Program-made: the position numbers and the translations under genes
Notes under the pieces: model-generated
The model's database searches: none
The model's input: the letters and a program-made list of their open reading frames with translations, nothing else
What the model was told of the DNA's origin: nothing
Shown here: in pieces, positions 17,515 to 27,229 of the stretch
Layout: every line of letters begins with the position of its first letter
Position numbering within the stretch: position 1 is the stretch's first letter
Assembly (NCBI RefSeq): GCF_002743335.1
Contig: NZ_PDZB01000004.1
Coordinates: 111,385 to 175,384, forward strand
From: Sporosarcina sp. P32b
GTDB lineage: Bacteria > Bacillota > Bacilli > Bacillales_A > Planococcaceae
Direction of reading: 5' to 3'
Length of the DNA stretch: 64,000 nt

Positions 17515-18027
17515 TTACTGCTCACGGTAGCGTAATGCTAATCCTTTTAGGAAGTTTCGAGCGTATCGATCGCCACACGGTTTATAATTTCGGTGGCCTT
17601 CTTTACGAAGAACAGCACTCAATTCATTTTTAGAAATCGTAACACCTGCATTTTCTAATATATCGAGCATATCTTCACTTGTGAGAGATAATGCAATTTT
17701 AACTTTCTTCAGCAAAATGTTATTGACATTCCGATGGCCTTCCTCTGACATGAGGAATGGTTGCGGACCGTTTTCAGCATTCTCCGGTACTCCTCTTTTG
17801 GAGCTGATTAAACCATTCAGAAATGACTCTAACGTGATATTGTCGATTTCCTTGGCATATTCATTCATCTGCATTTCATCCGTGCTATCCTCATTTGTTT
17901 TCGTTAACATCTCTCTAACTTCTGCTCTGTTTGTCTTTAGTCCGCCTAACGCAAACATTTCTACAACTGCTGAATCTTTTAGATCCAACGCATAGCGTAA
18001 TCTACTTAAAATATCATTATTATTCAT
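17515..18027 (-). CDS. DUF1456 family protein (YehS-like)
   Basis: A 170-residue protein with two copies of an all-helical DUF1456 domain: LSRLRYALDLKDSAVVEMFALGG (about 5-27) and KKVKIALSLTSEDMLDILENAG (about 107-128). Cytoplasmic, function unknown. AGGTGA lies before the ATG. It lies between cyclophilin and hxlR-type genes. Confidence 0.85.
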   Translation of the reverse strand: MNNNDILSRLRYALDLKDSAVVEMFALGGLKTNRAEVREMLTKTNEDSTDEMQMNEYAKEIDNITLESFLNGLISSKRGVPENAENGPQPFLMSEEGHRNVNNILLKKVKIALSLTSEDMLDILENAGVTISKNELSAVLRKEGHRNYKPCGDRYARNFLKGLALRYREQ

Positions 18028-18101
18028 GTAATCACCTGTATCCTCTCTAGTCTATTGCTGTGATTCTTAGTATAGCCTGATTCGTTAGAATTTGTCTTCA
18101 T

Positions 18102-18464
18102 TCAATCGATTGAAGTTGCTTCTGCCTCATTTTCAATTGTTTGTATAAACTGATCACCGAAATCACAAATTGATGTAACGACTGGTTCCAATAATAAACC
18201 GATATCACTTAATTTATACTCCACTTTCGGTGGCACAACAGGATAGACGTAGCGTGTAATGATTTTGTCCTCTTCTAATTCACGTAACTGTCTGATTAGC
18301 ATACGTTGATTCGCATCAGGAAGCTTTTTCTGCATCTCGCTTAGTCGTAATGGCGATTCGTGTAGCAAGCACCAGATAATCGCAATTTTCCAACGTCCGC
18401 CTATGACGGATAAAGCTAAATCCTTACTAGTGAAATACTGCTTATCTTTATAATGAATGACCAT
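18102..18464 (-). CDS. HxlR-family regulator, probable activator of the formaldehyde genes
   Basis: A 120-residue winged-helix MarR/HxlR protein: VIGGRWKIAIIW, QRMLIRQLRELEED and YPVVPPKVEYKLSD are family hallmarks. It is divergent from the formaldehyde dehydrogenase gene 125 bp away. B. subtilis HxlR senses formaldehyde through an N-terminal Cys and a Lys two residues on. Here the aligned segment reads TSK, so the Lys remains but the Cys is Thr; the only cysteine nearby is at about residue 32. It may use another sensing chemistry. Confidence 0.85.
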   Translation of the reverse strand: MVIHYKDKQYFTSKDLALSVIGGRWKIAIIWCLLHESPLRLSEMQKKLPDANQRMLIRQLRELEEDKIITRYVYPVVPPKVEYKLSDIGLLLEPVVTSICDFGDQFIQTIENEAEATSID

Positions 18465-18531
18465 ATTGCTTCACTTCTTTCTATACTTTTCATGTTCATA
18501 GTGACAAAAGAGTCAGTATTGCATGGTGAAT

Positions 18532-18537
18532 TATAAT
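18532..18537 (+). promoter_or_regulatory. Probable -10 of the frmA-frmB promoter, activator-dependent
   Basis: TATAAT with no recognisable -35 at the right distance (AGAGTC), as expected if HxlR activates. It lies 53 nt before the start of the dehydrogenase gene. Confidence 0.45.
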
Positions 18538-18571
18538 ATGTAATGATAGAAATGTAAACACTATAAAGTAA

Positions 18572-19708
<1,137 letters not shown>

Positions 19709-19712
19709 GATC

Positions 19713-20546
19713 ATGAATGTAGAACGCGTTGAGCAAAGACGATCTTTTGGTGGGGAACAAAACAAGTACAACCATTATTCAGAAGTCCTCAAGTGTGATA
19801 TGACATTTAGTATCTTCTTACCGTCAAATACAGAGCAAAAAGAAATACCTCTCATTTGGTTTTTATCGGGATTAACATGTACGGATGATAACTTCAGTCA
19901 AAAAAGTGGTTTCCAGAGCTTGGCTGAAAAACATCAAGCAGCAGTAATAATTCCAGATACATCACCACGCGGAGAAGACGTAGCAGATGATGAGGCATTC
20001 GACCTAGGACAAGGTGCAAGCTTTTATCTAAACGCAACACAAGAGCCATGGGCAACGCATTATCAAATGTATTCGTATATAACGCAGGAGTTAAGTGAAC
20101 TTGCTGCTACTCTTGTGCCTAACTTCTCAGGTAACGAAAGCATCATGGGTCACTCGATGGGTGGTTATGGAGCATTGATGATTGGAATGAAGAATGCAGA
20201 TCGTTTTAAAGCGATTTCCGCGTTCTCTCCGATTTCAAGTCCAAGTGATGTTCCTTGGGGAATCAAAGCATTTACGACGTACCTAGGCGAAGACAAAGCG
20301 ACCTGGAAAGAGTGGGATACTGCTGAGCTAGTGAAGGAAGCAGGTATTCCCCCCATTCTTATTACGCAAGGAACTGCAGATGGCTTTTATCCCGAGCAAT
20401 TGAATGAGAAACCGTTCCTGGAAAATGCGAAGCAGCATAATCAGGCAGTGGAATATAACAAAGTAGATGGCTATGACCATAGCTATTTCTTCATCTCTTC
20501 TTTCTTGGAAGAACACTTTGATTTCCATATGAAGAACTTGGGATAA
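19713..20546 (+). CDS. frmB: S-formylglutathione hydrolase
   Basis: A 277-residue esterase-D-type alpha/beta hydrolase. GHSMGGYGALM contains the nucleophilic Ser; the Asp is in TQGTADGFYPEQL and the His in GYDHSYFF. It converts S-formylglutathione to formate and glutathione. I chose ATG 19713 (GGAG 9 nt upstream) over 19698. It is in one operon with frmA and ends at a terminator at 20689-20723. Confidence 0.93.
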   Translation: MNVERVEQRRSFGGEQNKYNHYSEVLKCDMTFSIFLPSNTEQKEIPLIWFLSGLTCTDDNFSQKSGFQSLAEKHQAAVIIPDTSPRGEDVADDEAFDLGQGASFYLNATQEPWATHYQMYSYITQELSELAATLVPNFSGNESIMGHSMGGYGALMIGMKNADRFKAISAFSPISSPSDVPWGIKAFTTYLGEDKATWKEWDTAELVKEAGIPPILITQGTADGFYPEQLNEKPFLENAKQHNQAVEYNKVDGYDHSYFFISSFLEEHFDFHMKNLG

Positions 20547-20556
20547 CTTGAATTCA

Positions 20557-20655
20557 TGTAGATAGTTGAAGACTGTAGAAGGGGGTGCTTACTATAGGCC
20601 GTGGTAAGCCACGCCTATGGGAATGCGTCCCCCTGCAGTGTCTATCAACGTTACA
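20557..20655 (+). other. Large imperfect hairpin (candidate structured RNA or repeat element)
   Basis: Nested complementary blocks: TGTA/TACA (20557-20560 with 20652-20655), GATAG/CTATC (20561-20565 with 20642-20646), ACTGTAG/CTGCAGT (20572-20578 with 20633-20639), GGGGG/CCCCC (20581-20585 with 20629-20633) and ATAGG(C)CGTGG/CCACGCCTAT (20594-20604 with 20609-20618) around a TAAG loop. Adjacent blocks compete for one base. It has no T-run, so it is not a simple terminator. A separate terminator follows 33 nt later. I cannot match it to a known RNA family. Confidence 0.7.
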
Positions 20656-20688
20656 TCTTCCTATTGCATTCACCTACATTGACGAATG

Positions 20689-20723
20689 TCCACATTATTT
20701 ATGATGTGGATGTTTTTGTTTTT
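20689..20723 (+). terminator. Intrinsic terminator before gshF
   Basis: TCCACAT (20689-20695) pairs with ATGTGGA (20704-20710), followed by a run containing two blocks of five T. It ends the frmAB transcript, or could attenuate gshF if a promoter lies upstream. Confidence 0.8.
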
Positions 20724-20787
20724 AAGAGCATATGAACTAAGATAGAAGGAACGTATTAAAATCTATTACATAGGAGGGACAGTTACG

Positions 20788-23049
20788 ATGGATCTAAAGA
20801 AAATGTTAGCCGATGAACGTGTGAAGCCGTATGTTCTGAAAGCTCGGTACGGTATTGAAAAAGAAGGCCAACGCGTGGATCTGGCAGGAAATTTAGCGAA
20901 GACAGATCATCCTGCAAGCATTGGAATGGCAGATGAACATCCGTATATTCAGCGCGACTTCTCGGAAACGCAAATGGAATTGATCACGCCTGTCCTGAAC
21001 ACACGGGACGAATTATTTAATTATCTATCAGCTATCCATGACGTGGCATACCGCTCCATGGGCAAGGGTGAAATGTTATGGCCATTAAGCATGCCACCTG
21101 CACTTCCCGAAAAAGAGGAAGATATCAAGATTGCCAAATTGGAAAACTTCGAAAATGTTCTGTATCGACGCTCGTTGGCTAATTCATACGGTCGCCGGAA
21201 ACAAATGATTTGCGGGATCCATTTTAACTTTGAATTCAGTGATGAATTGCTCGAGAAGCTATTTGATTTACAGTCCGAGATCGATAATTATCAGTACTTC
21301 AAAACAAACATTTATTTAAAGCTCACTAGAAATTACTTATACTACCGCTGGCTTGTGACGTACTTTTACGGTGCCTCCCCTACTAGTGATGAGAACTTCT
21401 ATGGTTGTGATGACCAGCCTAATGAACCGGTCAGAAGTATTAGAAGCAGTAGATTTGGCTATGTGAATCACGATGAAGTGAAAGTTTCATTCAGCTCAAT
21501 AGAGAGGTATATTGAGGATTTATCTTGTGTTGTAAATAGAGGTTTGCTTGTGGAAGAAAAAGAATTCTATACCGCAATGCGCTTACGTGGAAGCGAGCGT
21601 GTAGAGGAGTTCTTGACTGAAGGTGTTCGTTATGTAGAGCTACGAAATATTGATTTGAATCCTTTTGAGACAAATGGAATCAGCTATGAACAAGCGGAGT
21701 TCTTACATATTTTCTCCCTGTATCTTCTACAGAAAGATGAACATCCAGAAAGTGATGAGTATGGAAAGATAGGCGATGCGCGGAATGATGTCGTTGCGCT
21801 TGAGCACCCATTATCACATACAACATTTGAAGCAGAAGCGTATGAGCTAGTTGATGGTATGGAAAATATGGCTAAAGAATTGGGCATCCCTGTTTCCGAC
21901 TCGTTATTTAGCAATTTGAGAGCTATGCTAGAAGATCCTTCGAAGACCCTAGCCGGTAGATTGTATACGGAAAGCCAAAAAAGTAGTCAACATCAAGTAG
22001 CTTTGGAAATGGCAAGAGAAACCTACGCCAATCTATGGGAAAAACCGTATGAGTTAACGGGCTTTACGGATATGGAATTGTCTACGCAAATCCTCATGTT
22101 TGATGCATTTCAACATGGTATCGAAGTAGAGATTTTAGACCGTCAAGATCAGTTCTTGAAGCTGAAATTACGGGACCATATAGAATTTGTCAAAAACGGT
22201 AACATGACAAGTAAAGATACGTATGTCTCCACTTTGATTATGGAAAATAAAACGGTCACGAAGAAAATTCTTCATCAAGAAGGTTATCGTGTGCCAGGTG
22301 GTGACGAGTTCAGTAATATAGAGGAAGCTTTGCGTGCCTATGAGATGTTCGCTAAGACACCATTTGTTGTGAAACCAAAAACAACGAACTACGGAATCGG
22401 CATATCTATCTTTAAAGATGGCGCCAGTTATGAGGACTACGAGCAAGCCATCACACTTGCATTCGATGAAGACTCGTCTGTCTTGGTAGAAGAGTTCTTA
22501 GACGGCACAGAATACCGTTTCTTCGTGCTACACGATATAGTCCTTGCCATTATGCTCCGCGTTCCTGCAAACGTCACAGGAGACGGCACACACTCGATTA
22601 AGGAACTGGTTGAAGAAAAGAACCGTGATCCACTAAGAGGTACAGACCACCGTACGCCATTAGAACTTATTCAGCTGGGCGAACTAGAAGTTCTCATGCT
22701 GAAAGGTCAAGGCTATCAACTGGATTCAATCCCTAAAGATGGTGAAATTGTCTACTTACGTGAAAACTCCAACGTTAGTACTGGTGGAGACTCAATTGAT
22801 GTAACCGATCTGTTTTCCGATGATTATAAGAAGATTGCAGTAGAGGCAGTAGCCGCTCTAGGCGCAAAAATCAGCGGAATTGATTTCATCATTGAAGACC
22901 TCGATGTGCCAGCAGCGAATCCAGGTGCGTATGGCATCATTGAAGCGAACTTTAATCCTTCGATGTATATGCATATTTACCCTTATAAAGGTGAAACACG
23001 TCGAGTGACGACAGATATATTATATTACTTATTCCCTGAACTGACTTAA
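20788..23049 (+). CDS. gshF: Bifunctional glutamate-cysteine ligase / glutathione synthetase (GshF)
   Basis: A 753-residue fusion enzyme, the normal GshF length. The N-terminal part (about 1-470) is a glutamate-cysteine ligase (GIEKEGQRVD, QMELITP, CGIHFNFEFS). The C-terminal part (about 490-753) is an ATP-grasp domain (KPKTTNYGIGISIFK, LVEEFLDGTEYRFF, IIEANFNPSMYMHIYP) that adds glycine. The cell can therefore make glutathione in one protein, which the preceding frmA and frmB need. AGGAGGG precedes the ATG. It has its own terminator. Confidence 0.95.
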   Translation: MDLKKMLADERVKPYVLKARYGIEKEGQRVDLAGNLAKTDHPASIGMADEHPYIQRDFSETQMELITPVLNTRDELFNYLSAIHDVAYRSMGKGEMLWPLSMPPALPEKEEDIKIAKLENFENVLYRRSLANSYGRRKQMICGIHFNFEFSDELLEKLFDLQSEIDNYQYFKTNIYLKLTRNYLYYRWLVTYFYGASPTSDENFYGCDDQPNEPVRSIRSSRFGYVNHDEVKVSFSSIERYIEDLSCVVNRGLLVEEKEFYTAMRLRGSERVEEFLTEGVRYVELRNIDLNPFETNGISYEQAEFLHIFSLYLLQKDEHPESDEYGKIGDARNDVVALEHPLSHTTFEAEAYELVDGMENMAKELGIPVSDSLFSNLRAMLEDPSKTLAGRLYTESQKSSQHQVALEMARETYANLWEKPYELTGFTDMELSTQILMFDAFQHGIEVEILDRQDQFLKLKLRDHIEFVKNGNMTSKDTYVSTLIMENKTVTKKILHQEGYRVPGGDEFSNIEEALRAYEMFAKTPFVVKPKTTNYGIGISIFKDGASYEDYEQAITLAFDEDSSVLVEEFLDGTEYRFFVLHDIVLAIMLRVPANVTGDGTHSIKELVEEKNRDPLRGTDHRTPLELIQLGELEVLMLKGQGYQLDSIPKDGEIVYLRENSNVSTGGDSIDVTDLFSDDYKKIAVEAVAALGAKISGIDFIIEDLDVPAANPGAYGIIEANFNPSMYMHIYPYKGETRRVTTDILYYLFPELT

Positions 23050-23065
23050 AAGTCATACAAAATGA

Positions 23066-23122
23066 AACGGCCCCTTTCCTTTTGCAGAACATCTGTCTGC
23101 AATATAGAAAGAGGTCGTTTTT
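23066..23122 (+). terminator. Intrinsic terminator of gshF
   Basis: AACGGCCCCTTTC (23066-23078) pairs with GAAAGAGGTCGTT (23107-23119) with two non-Watson-Crick positions, with an inner TGCAG/CTGCA stem and a following T-run. Confidence 0.8.
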
Positions 23123-23137
23123 CGTATAAAGAGTAAT

Positions 23138-23222
23138 TCACTTAGGATACGGTTCTCTAAATATTTCCATACCACGGGACCTGGGTTGATGCAGGTTCAT
23201 GCAAAGCCAAGTAATATAACTC
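23138..23222 (-). pseudogene. Possible gene relic, C-terminal fragment
   Basis: On the minus strand one frame reads LALHEPASTQVPWYGNI then stops, while the next frame continues FREPYPK and stops at 23138-23140. The join looks like a frameshifted end of a coding sequence. I cannot name the parent family and chance cannot be excluded. Confidence 0.25.
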
Positions 23223-23245
23223 TTTTTTTCAGTTATCTTCTAAAA

Positions 23246-23468
23246 TTACTTTTTCGGGATAATTTTACATACAGCATAACTTAAAATTCTCTTACGGCAC
23301 GCTTCGTTATTTCTTGTGTCTTTGGCTTTCCATGTTGATAACACTACTCCCCCAACTGTAAACAGTGAGCCGACAATTTCCACCACCGATTAATGATTTA
23401 TATAATTAAATTAAACCCATTATCATCGCTACAACAAAGTAAATTCCTATAATCGTACCAATAGTCCC
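23246..23468 (-). pseudogene. Relic of a small membrane protein or transporter end
   Basis: Minus-strand fragment 23468-23406 reads GTIGTIIGIYFVVAMIMG, a transmembrane-like segment, then stops. A different frame (23386-23246) continues VVEIVGSLFTVGGVVLSTW and a basic tail to a stop. The pattern resembles the last helices of a drug/metabolite-type transporter with at least one frameshift. The family assignment is a guess. Confidence 0.3.
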
Positions 23469-23927
23469 CTATACGAGTTGTTAACTTTTCAGTTTAAAAA
23501 ATTCTAGAAAAAATCCTCCTACTACATAAGTATTTCACTAGGAGTTGTATACAAATGATAGTAATTTAACTCGAATCGTTCGTTATTTATAACATATTCT
23601 TGTAAATATACAATTTTTGAGAGCAGGAAATCACCCGATGACGTACAATTGAAATATTAATTAAATAAATGTTCGTATACTGATTGAAAGCATAAAAAAC
23701 CTTTGATATAATCAAATCGTATTCATTGTAATAGCACTTTTTACTACCTTCCACATAAAAAAGGCAATAGATAATAAGACTCTACTAATACATAGTTCAT
23801 TTATATCGTCATACCTTAACCACTATTTGTTACTAGTTAGACTAATAAAATCTATAATGCACAGGGAAAAGTAGATAGCTAAGGAATACTATTCGATTGA
23901 AATTATTTCAGAAATGAGGAGTTTTCT

Positions 23928-24788
23928 TTGAAGAACATGAAGTTAGTTGGTTTTATTGTATGTATGGTTTTCCTAGCGACAATAATTTCGGGCTGTAACT
24001 CGGCTACTACTAGTACAGCAGATACTGAACAACGTCCGATCATTGTGCAGGGACCCATGCCTATTGAAGCTGAGAAGTTTGCTGAAAAATTAAGCGACAT
24101 GGAAGTTGAAGAGTCGGGGAACTTTATTTTTTATAAAGGAACTATCGATGAATACCCTGTAATTGTTACTAAGACTAGTAAAGGGATGGAAAACACTGCA
24201 GCCGCTACTGCATTAGCAATTGAAAAGTACGACCCAATTGCTATTATTAATCAGGGAACTTCAGGCGGACATGATCCGAACTTACATGTATTTGACATTG
24301 TCTTGGGAAAACGAACCGTCAATATTGGTTCTATGAAGACTGAGTCTGCCGAAGAAAACGAAGGAATGAATCCATCATTATGGAAGCCGATGGACCTTAT
24401 GGCTTCTGAAGGCAGTGCCGGAGAGGATCCTGATGCAGAGAAGATTCGCTACTTTGACGGCGACGATGAATTATTAGCAGCAGCCAATGCGGTTAAAGAC
24501 CAATATAAAAAAGGTAAAGTTGTTGAAGGTACTATTGGATCTGCGGATCTTTGGAATAACGAAGTCGACCGCATAAACTGGTTCCATGAAAAGTACGGTA
24601 CTTCTGTTGAAGAAATGGAAGGTGCTGCCGCAGCACAAATCTCGGATAGTTACAATGTTCCTTTTTTAGGTATACGTATTCTTTCAAATAATAAAACTAA
24701 TAACGGTCAGTATAATCCAGAAACTGCTTCAGCCAATCAAGACTATGTATATCTCGTTTTAAAAGAATATATCTCCAATTTAAAATAG
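23928..24788 (+). CDS. Lipoprotein of the nucleoside phosphorylase / MTA-SAH nucleosidase superfamily
   Basis: A 286-residue secreted lipoprotein: lipobox IISGC (Cys23), then a PNP_UDP-type domain. NQGTSGG is the phosphate/ribose loop and SVEEMEGAAAA the ribose-contact Glu. In MTA/SAH nucleosidase the next motif is ISD, with a catalytic Asp; here it reads LSNN, so Asp is replaced by Asn. Purine specificity is therefore uncertain. The start is TTG with GAGGAG 6 nt upstream. It is a single gene between an AT-rich stretch and a strong terminator. Confidence 0.8.
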   Translation: MKNMKLVGFIVCMVFLATIISGCNSATTSTADTEQRPIIVQGPMPIEAEKFAEKLSDMEVEESGNFIFYKGTIDEYPVIVTKTSKGMENTAAATALAIEKYDPIAIINQGTSGGHDPNLHVFDIVLGKRTVNIGSMKTESAEENEGMNPSLWKPMDLMASEGSAGEDPDAEKIRYFDGDDELLAAANAVKDQYKKGKVVEGTIGSADLWNNEVDRINWFHEKYGTSVEEMEGAAAAQISDSYNVPFLGIRILSNNKTNNGQYNPETASANQDYVYLVLKEYISNLK

Positions 24789-24808
24789 ATGATTCTAAAA
24801 TGTAAGTA

Positions 24809-24857
24809 AAACTAGAAGAGAAGGGTTTGTTCCATAGACCCTTCTCTTCTAGTTTTT
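24809..24857 (+). terminator. Intrinsic terminator of the lipoprotein nucleosidase gene
   Basis: A stem of about 17 bp (24809-24826 with 24838-24855) followed by TTTTT-type sequence. Confidence 0.88.
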
Positions 24858-24987
24858 AGCGTTTAAATAGCTCAGGCAGTATAATCAAAAAGTGTGAGAT
24901 GTATACATATCCTGCTATAAAAAGCGAATTGGAATGAGAGTATGTGATTTTCTAATTCCATAACCTAATCTTCAACTTTTTTGATGT

Positions 24988-25467
24988 CTATTTATGATAA
25001 GGCTCTCCCTTAATAATCCGAAACCCGCGATAAATCTGCTCCACCAATACCAACTTCATCAACTGGTGTGGAAACGTCATTTTAGAAAACGATAATTTCT
25101 CATTCGAACGCTGCAATACACTACTATGTAAGCCGAGCGATCCGCCAATCACAAAGACAATCTTGCTTTTTCCATAAGTCATCAATGAATCGATACTGGC
25201 TGCGAATTCCTCGGAAGTTTTCATTTTCCCATCGATTGCTAGTGCAATGACATGCGCGTCTGGTGCAATTTTCGCTAAAATTCGATCGGCTTCTTTCTTT
25301 TTAACGATTTCCATGTCGGCTTCGCTTAGTGTTTCAGGTGCTTTTTCGTCTGCTACTTCGATTAATTGCATTTTTGCATAACTGTTCAAACGTTTTGTAT
25401 ACTCTTCTATTCCTTGTTTCAGATACTTCTCCTTTAACTTACCCACGGTCACAATTGATATATTCAC
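24988..25467 (-). CDS. rlmH: 23S rRNA (pseudouridine1915-N3)-methyltransferase RlmH
   Basis: A 159-residue SPOUT-class methyltransferase. [16 protein letters not shown] is the conserved start; VFVIGGSLG and [27 protein letters not shown] form the knotted SAM site. It methylates Psi1915 of helix 69 in 70S ribosomes. Length is standard. The conserved walRKHIJ-htrA block lies upstream on the same strand, but a DnaA-box-rich gap of 411 bp separates it from htrA. Confidence 0.96.
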   Translation of the reverse strand: MNISIVTVGKLKEKYLKQGIEEYTKRLNSYAKMQLIEVADEKAPETLSEADMEIVKKKEADRILAKIAPDAHVIALAIDGKMKTSEEFAASIDSLMTYGKSKIVFVIGGSLGLHSSVLQRSNEKLSFSKMTFPHQLMKLVLVEQIYRGFRIIKGEPYHK

Positions 25468-25470
25468 AGT

Positions 25471-25787
25471 TTATCCACTCGCCCTCTGAATGTTATGCAC
25501 AATACTTATACACATATCCACAATCTTATCTACATATTGTGTCCGATTATTTGTTCTGTACTACATGTCAATTTCTCTGATTATTGTATCACACTTTTGT
25601 GGATAACTTTTTATCTGCTTTATAATTTGAAGAGGTTTATCTAATTCCCAGAAAAAATGAAAATACCCCAACCTATTGACCTGTAAGGGATTAACCCTTG
25701 TCACTTTAGTTTTATTTATTATTTTTGAAACATTTTCTTTTACACAATATTATACACATTATTTCGATTTTATCCACAATTGGATAA
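25471..25787. promoter_or_regulatory. DnaA-box cluster between rlmH and htrA
   Basis: Perfect TTATCCACA boxes at 25770-25778 (+) and 25598-25606 (-). One-mismatch boxes at 25471-25479, 25493-25501, 25506-25514, 25514-25522, 25526-25534 and 25750-25758. No gene lies here. B. subtilis has a DnaA-box cluster near its rlmH homologue (yydA), thought to titrate DnaA or repress initiation; this appears to be the counterpart. Confidence 0.75.
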
Positions 25788-25799
25788 CTTCATAAAAAA

Positions 25800-25836
25800 A
25801 TCAGGCATCGTAGCGCATTTTCGCTAGATGCCTGAT
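25800..25836 (-). terminator. Intrinsic terminator of htrA
   Basis: ATCAGGCATC (25800-25809) pairs perfectly with GATGCCTGAT (25827-25836); on the minus strand seven T residues follow. Confidence 0.92.
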
Positions 25837-25878
25837 GTGGACTGAAAGTTATTCACTATGTGGACAATGTACTTTCTC

Positions 25879-27123
25879 TTAGAATGTATTTCCGTCTTTC
25901 AATACCATTTCCAAGTCCAGTTTCTTTCCATCTCGATAGACTGTAATTTTCAATGGATCGCCAATTTCTTTTTTATTATACAAATACTTACGTAGACTGA
26001 CCATATCCGTCACTTTCTCTTCATCCAGCTGAACAATTGTATCATACTTCTTCACGCCAGCTTGTATTGCAGATGAATTCGGCATGACATCTGTTACGAC
26101 GACACCTTCCGTTACTTCTTCAGGCAACTTCAACGTCTGTTGCTGTTGCTGAATGGGGATTTGTTGGAGATCAAGTAACGATACACCCATTGTCGGACGA
26201 TTTACTTGTCCTGTTTCTTCTAAGTGCTCAATAATCGGTAATGCAATGTTGATTGGAATAGCCAGTCCGATTCCCTCTACTGTTGCTTCAGAGATCTTCA
26301 TGGAGTTGATTCCGATCAATTGACCTGCCATGTTAATTAAAGCACCACCGGAGTTACCTGGGTTGATCGCAGCATCTGTCTGTAAGACGTCTGCTTGCCA
26401 ATCGACATTTCCATCTTTGTTTAGATCCATTGGAATGGATCGGTCTTTTCCAGAGATTACACCTACCGTAACGGATCCTGCAAAACCAAGTCCTAATGGG
26501 TTACCAATTGCAATAACTGATTCCCCACGTTTTAATGCATCTGAGTCACCGAATTCTATCACTGTATCGACGTGCTCTGCATCAATCTCGACTACAGCCA
26601 AGTCCGTCCATAGATCACTGCCGATTAATTTCCCTTCAACCTTCGTACCATCATCAAAACTAATTTCGAGTTGTTCGGAATTTTCTACGACATGGTGATT
26701 GGTAACAATATATGCTTTGTCGCCTTCTTTTTTATACAGGACACCAGAACCCGATCCGGCTTCTTGAGTAGACGTTGTGGAAGACCAGAAGTCTTGGACT
26801 GTCTGGATATTTGTAATACCAACAACCGCATTTGCGACGTCACCTACCACATCGGTAATTTCGCTTGAGATGTCCATTGATACTTGCGCATGTTCCGAGT
26901 TAGTCGTGTCTTTCGTTTGTTTAGACGTTGCAACATCGACGTTACTTGATGAGCCAGTTGCGTACATCGTGACTAAAAACACGATAAACCCACCCAATAG
27001 TGCGCCAAGTAAGCCTGGCCAAAAACTGCCTCTACGTTTTGGGTTACGTTTCGGTTCTACCGGTGGAATCGGTTGTTGCCATTCCGTTTCATCTTTTCTT
27101 TCTTCTCTTCTTTCATCATCCAT
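25879..27123 (-). CDS. htrA: HtrA/DegP-type serine protease
   Basis: A 414-residue membrane-anchored protease. After a charged cytoplasmic N-terminus comes one transmembrane segment (about 34-54), a trypsin-like domain with His144 (TNHHVV), Asp174 (WTDLAVV) and Ser258 (GNSGGAL), and a C-terminal PDZ domain (about 310-410). It degrades or refolds damaged secreted proteins. ATG 27123 is preferred over upstream codons because AGGAGG is 8 nt away. It is the end of the wal operon, as in other Bacillales. Confidence 0.93.
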   Translation of the reverse strand: MDDERREERKDETEWQQPIPPVEPKRNPKRRGSFWPGLLGALLGGFIVFLVTMYATGSSSNVDVATSKQTKDTTNSEHAQVSMDISSEITDVVGDVANAVVGITNIQTVQDFWSSTTSTQEAGSGSGVLYKKEGDKAYIVTNHHVVENSEQLEISFDDGTKVEGKLIGSDLWTDLAVVEIDAEHVDTVIEFGDSDALKRGESVIAIGNPLGLGFAGSVTVGVISGKDRSIPMDLNKDGNVDWQADVLQTDAAINPGNSGGALINMAGQLIGINSMKISEATVEGIGLAIPINIALPIIEHLEETGQVNRPTMGVSLLDLQQIPIQQQQQTLKLPEEVTEGVVVTDVMPNSSAIQAGVKKYDTIVQLDEEKVTDMVSLRKYLYNKKEIGDPLKITVYRDGKKLDLEMVLKDGNTF

Positions 27124-27229
27124 TCGCATTTCCTCCTTATCGGTAAGTATTCCTACATGTACTGTACCCCAATAACTCTTTGTAAATGCAAAAAGCCTCA
27201 CTAATTTAGCAAGGCTTTTCGCATTTACT

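Larger units (their letters stand above)
23123..23927. other. AT-rich stretch of about 800 bp without an intact gene
   Basis: No open frame of convincing length on either strand. The left half holds minus-strand protein-like fragments broken by stops and frame changes (see the pseudogene entries); the right half, from about 23500, is very AT-rich and I see nothing definite in it beyond the ribosome site of the next gene. Confidence 0.6.
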
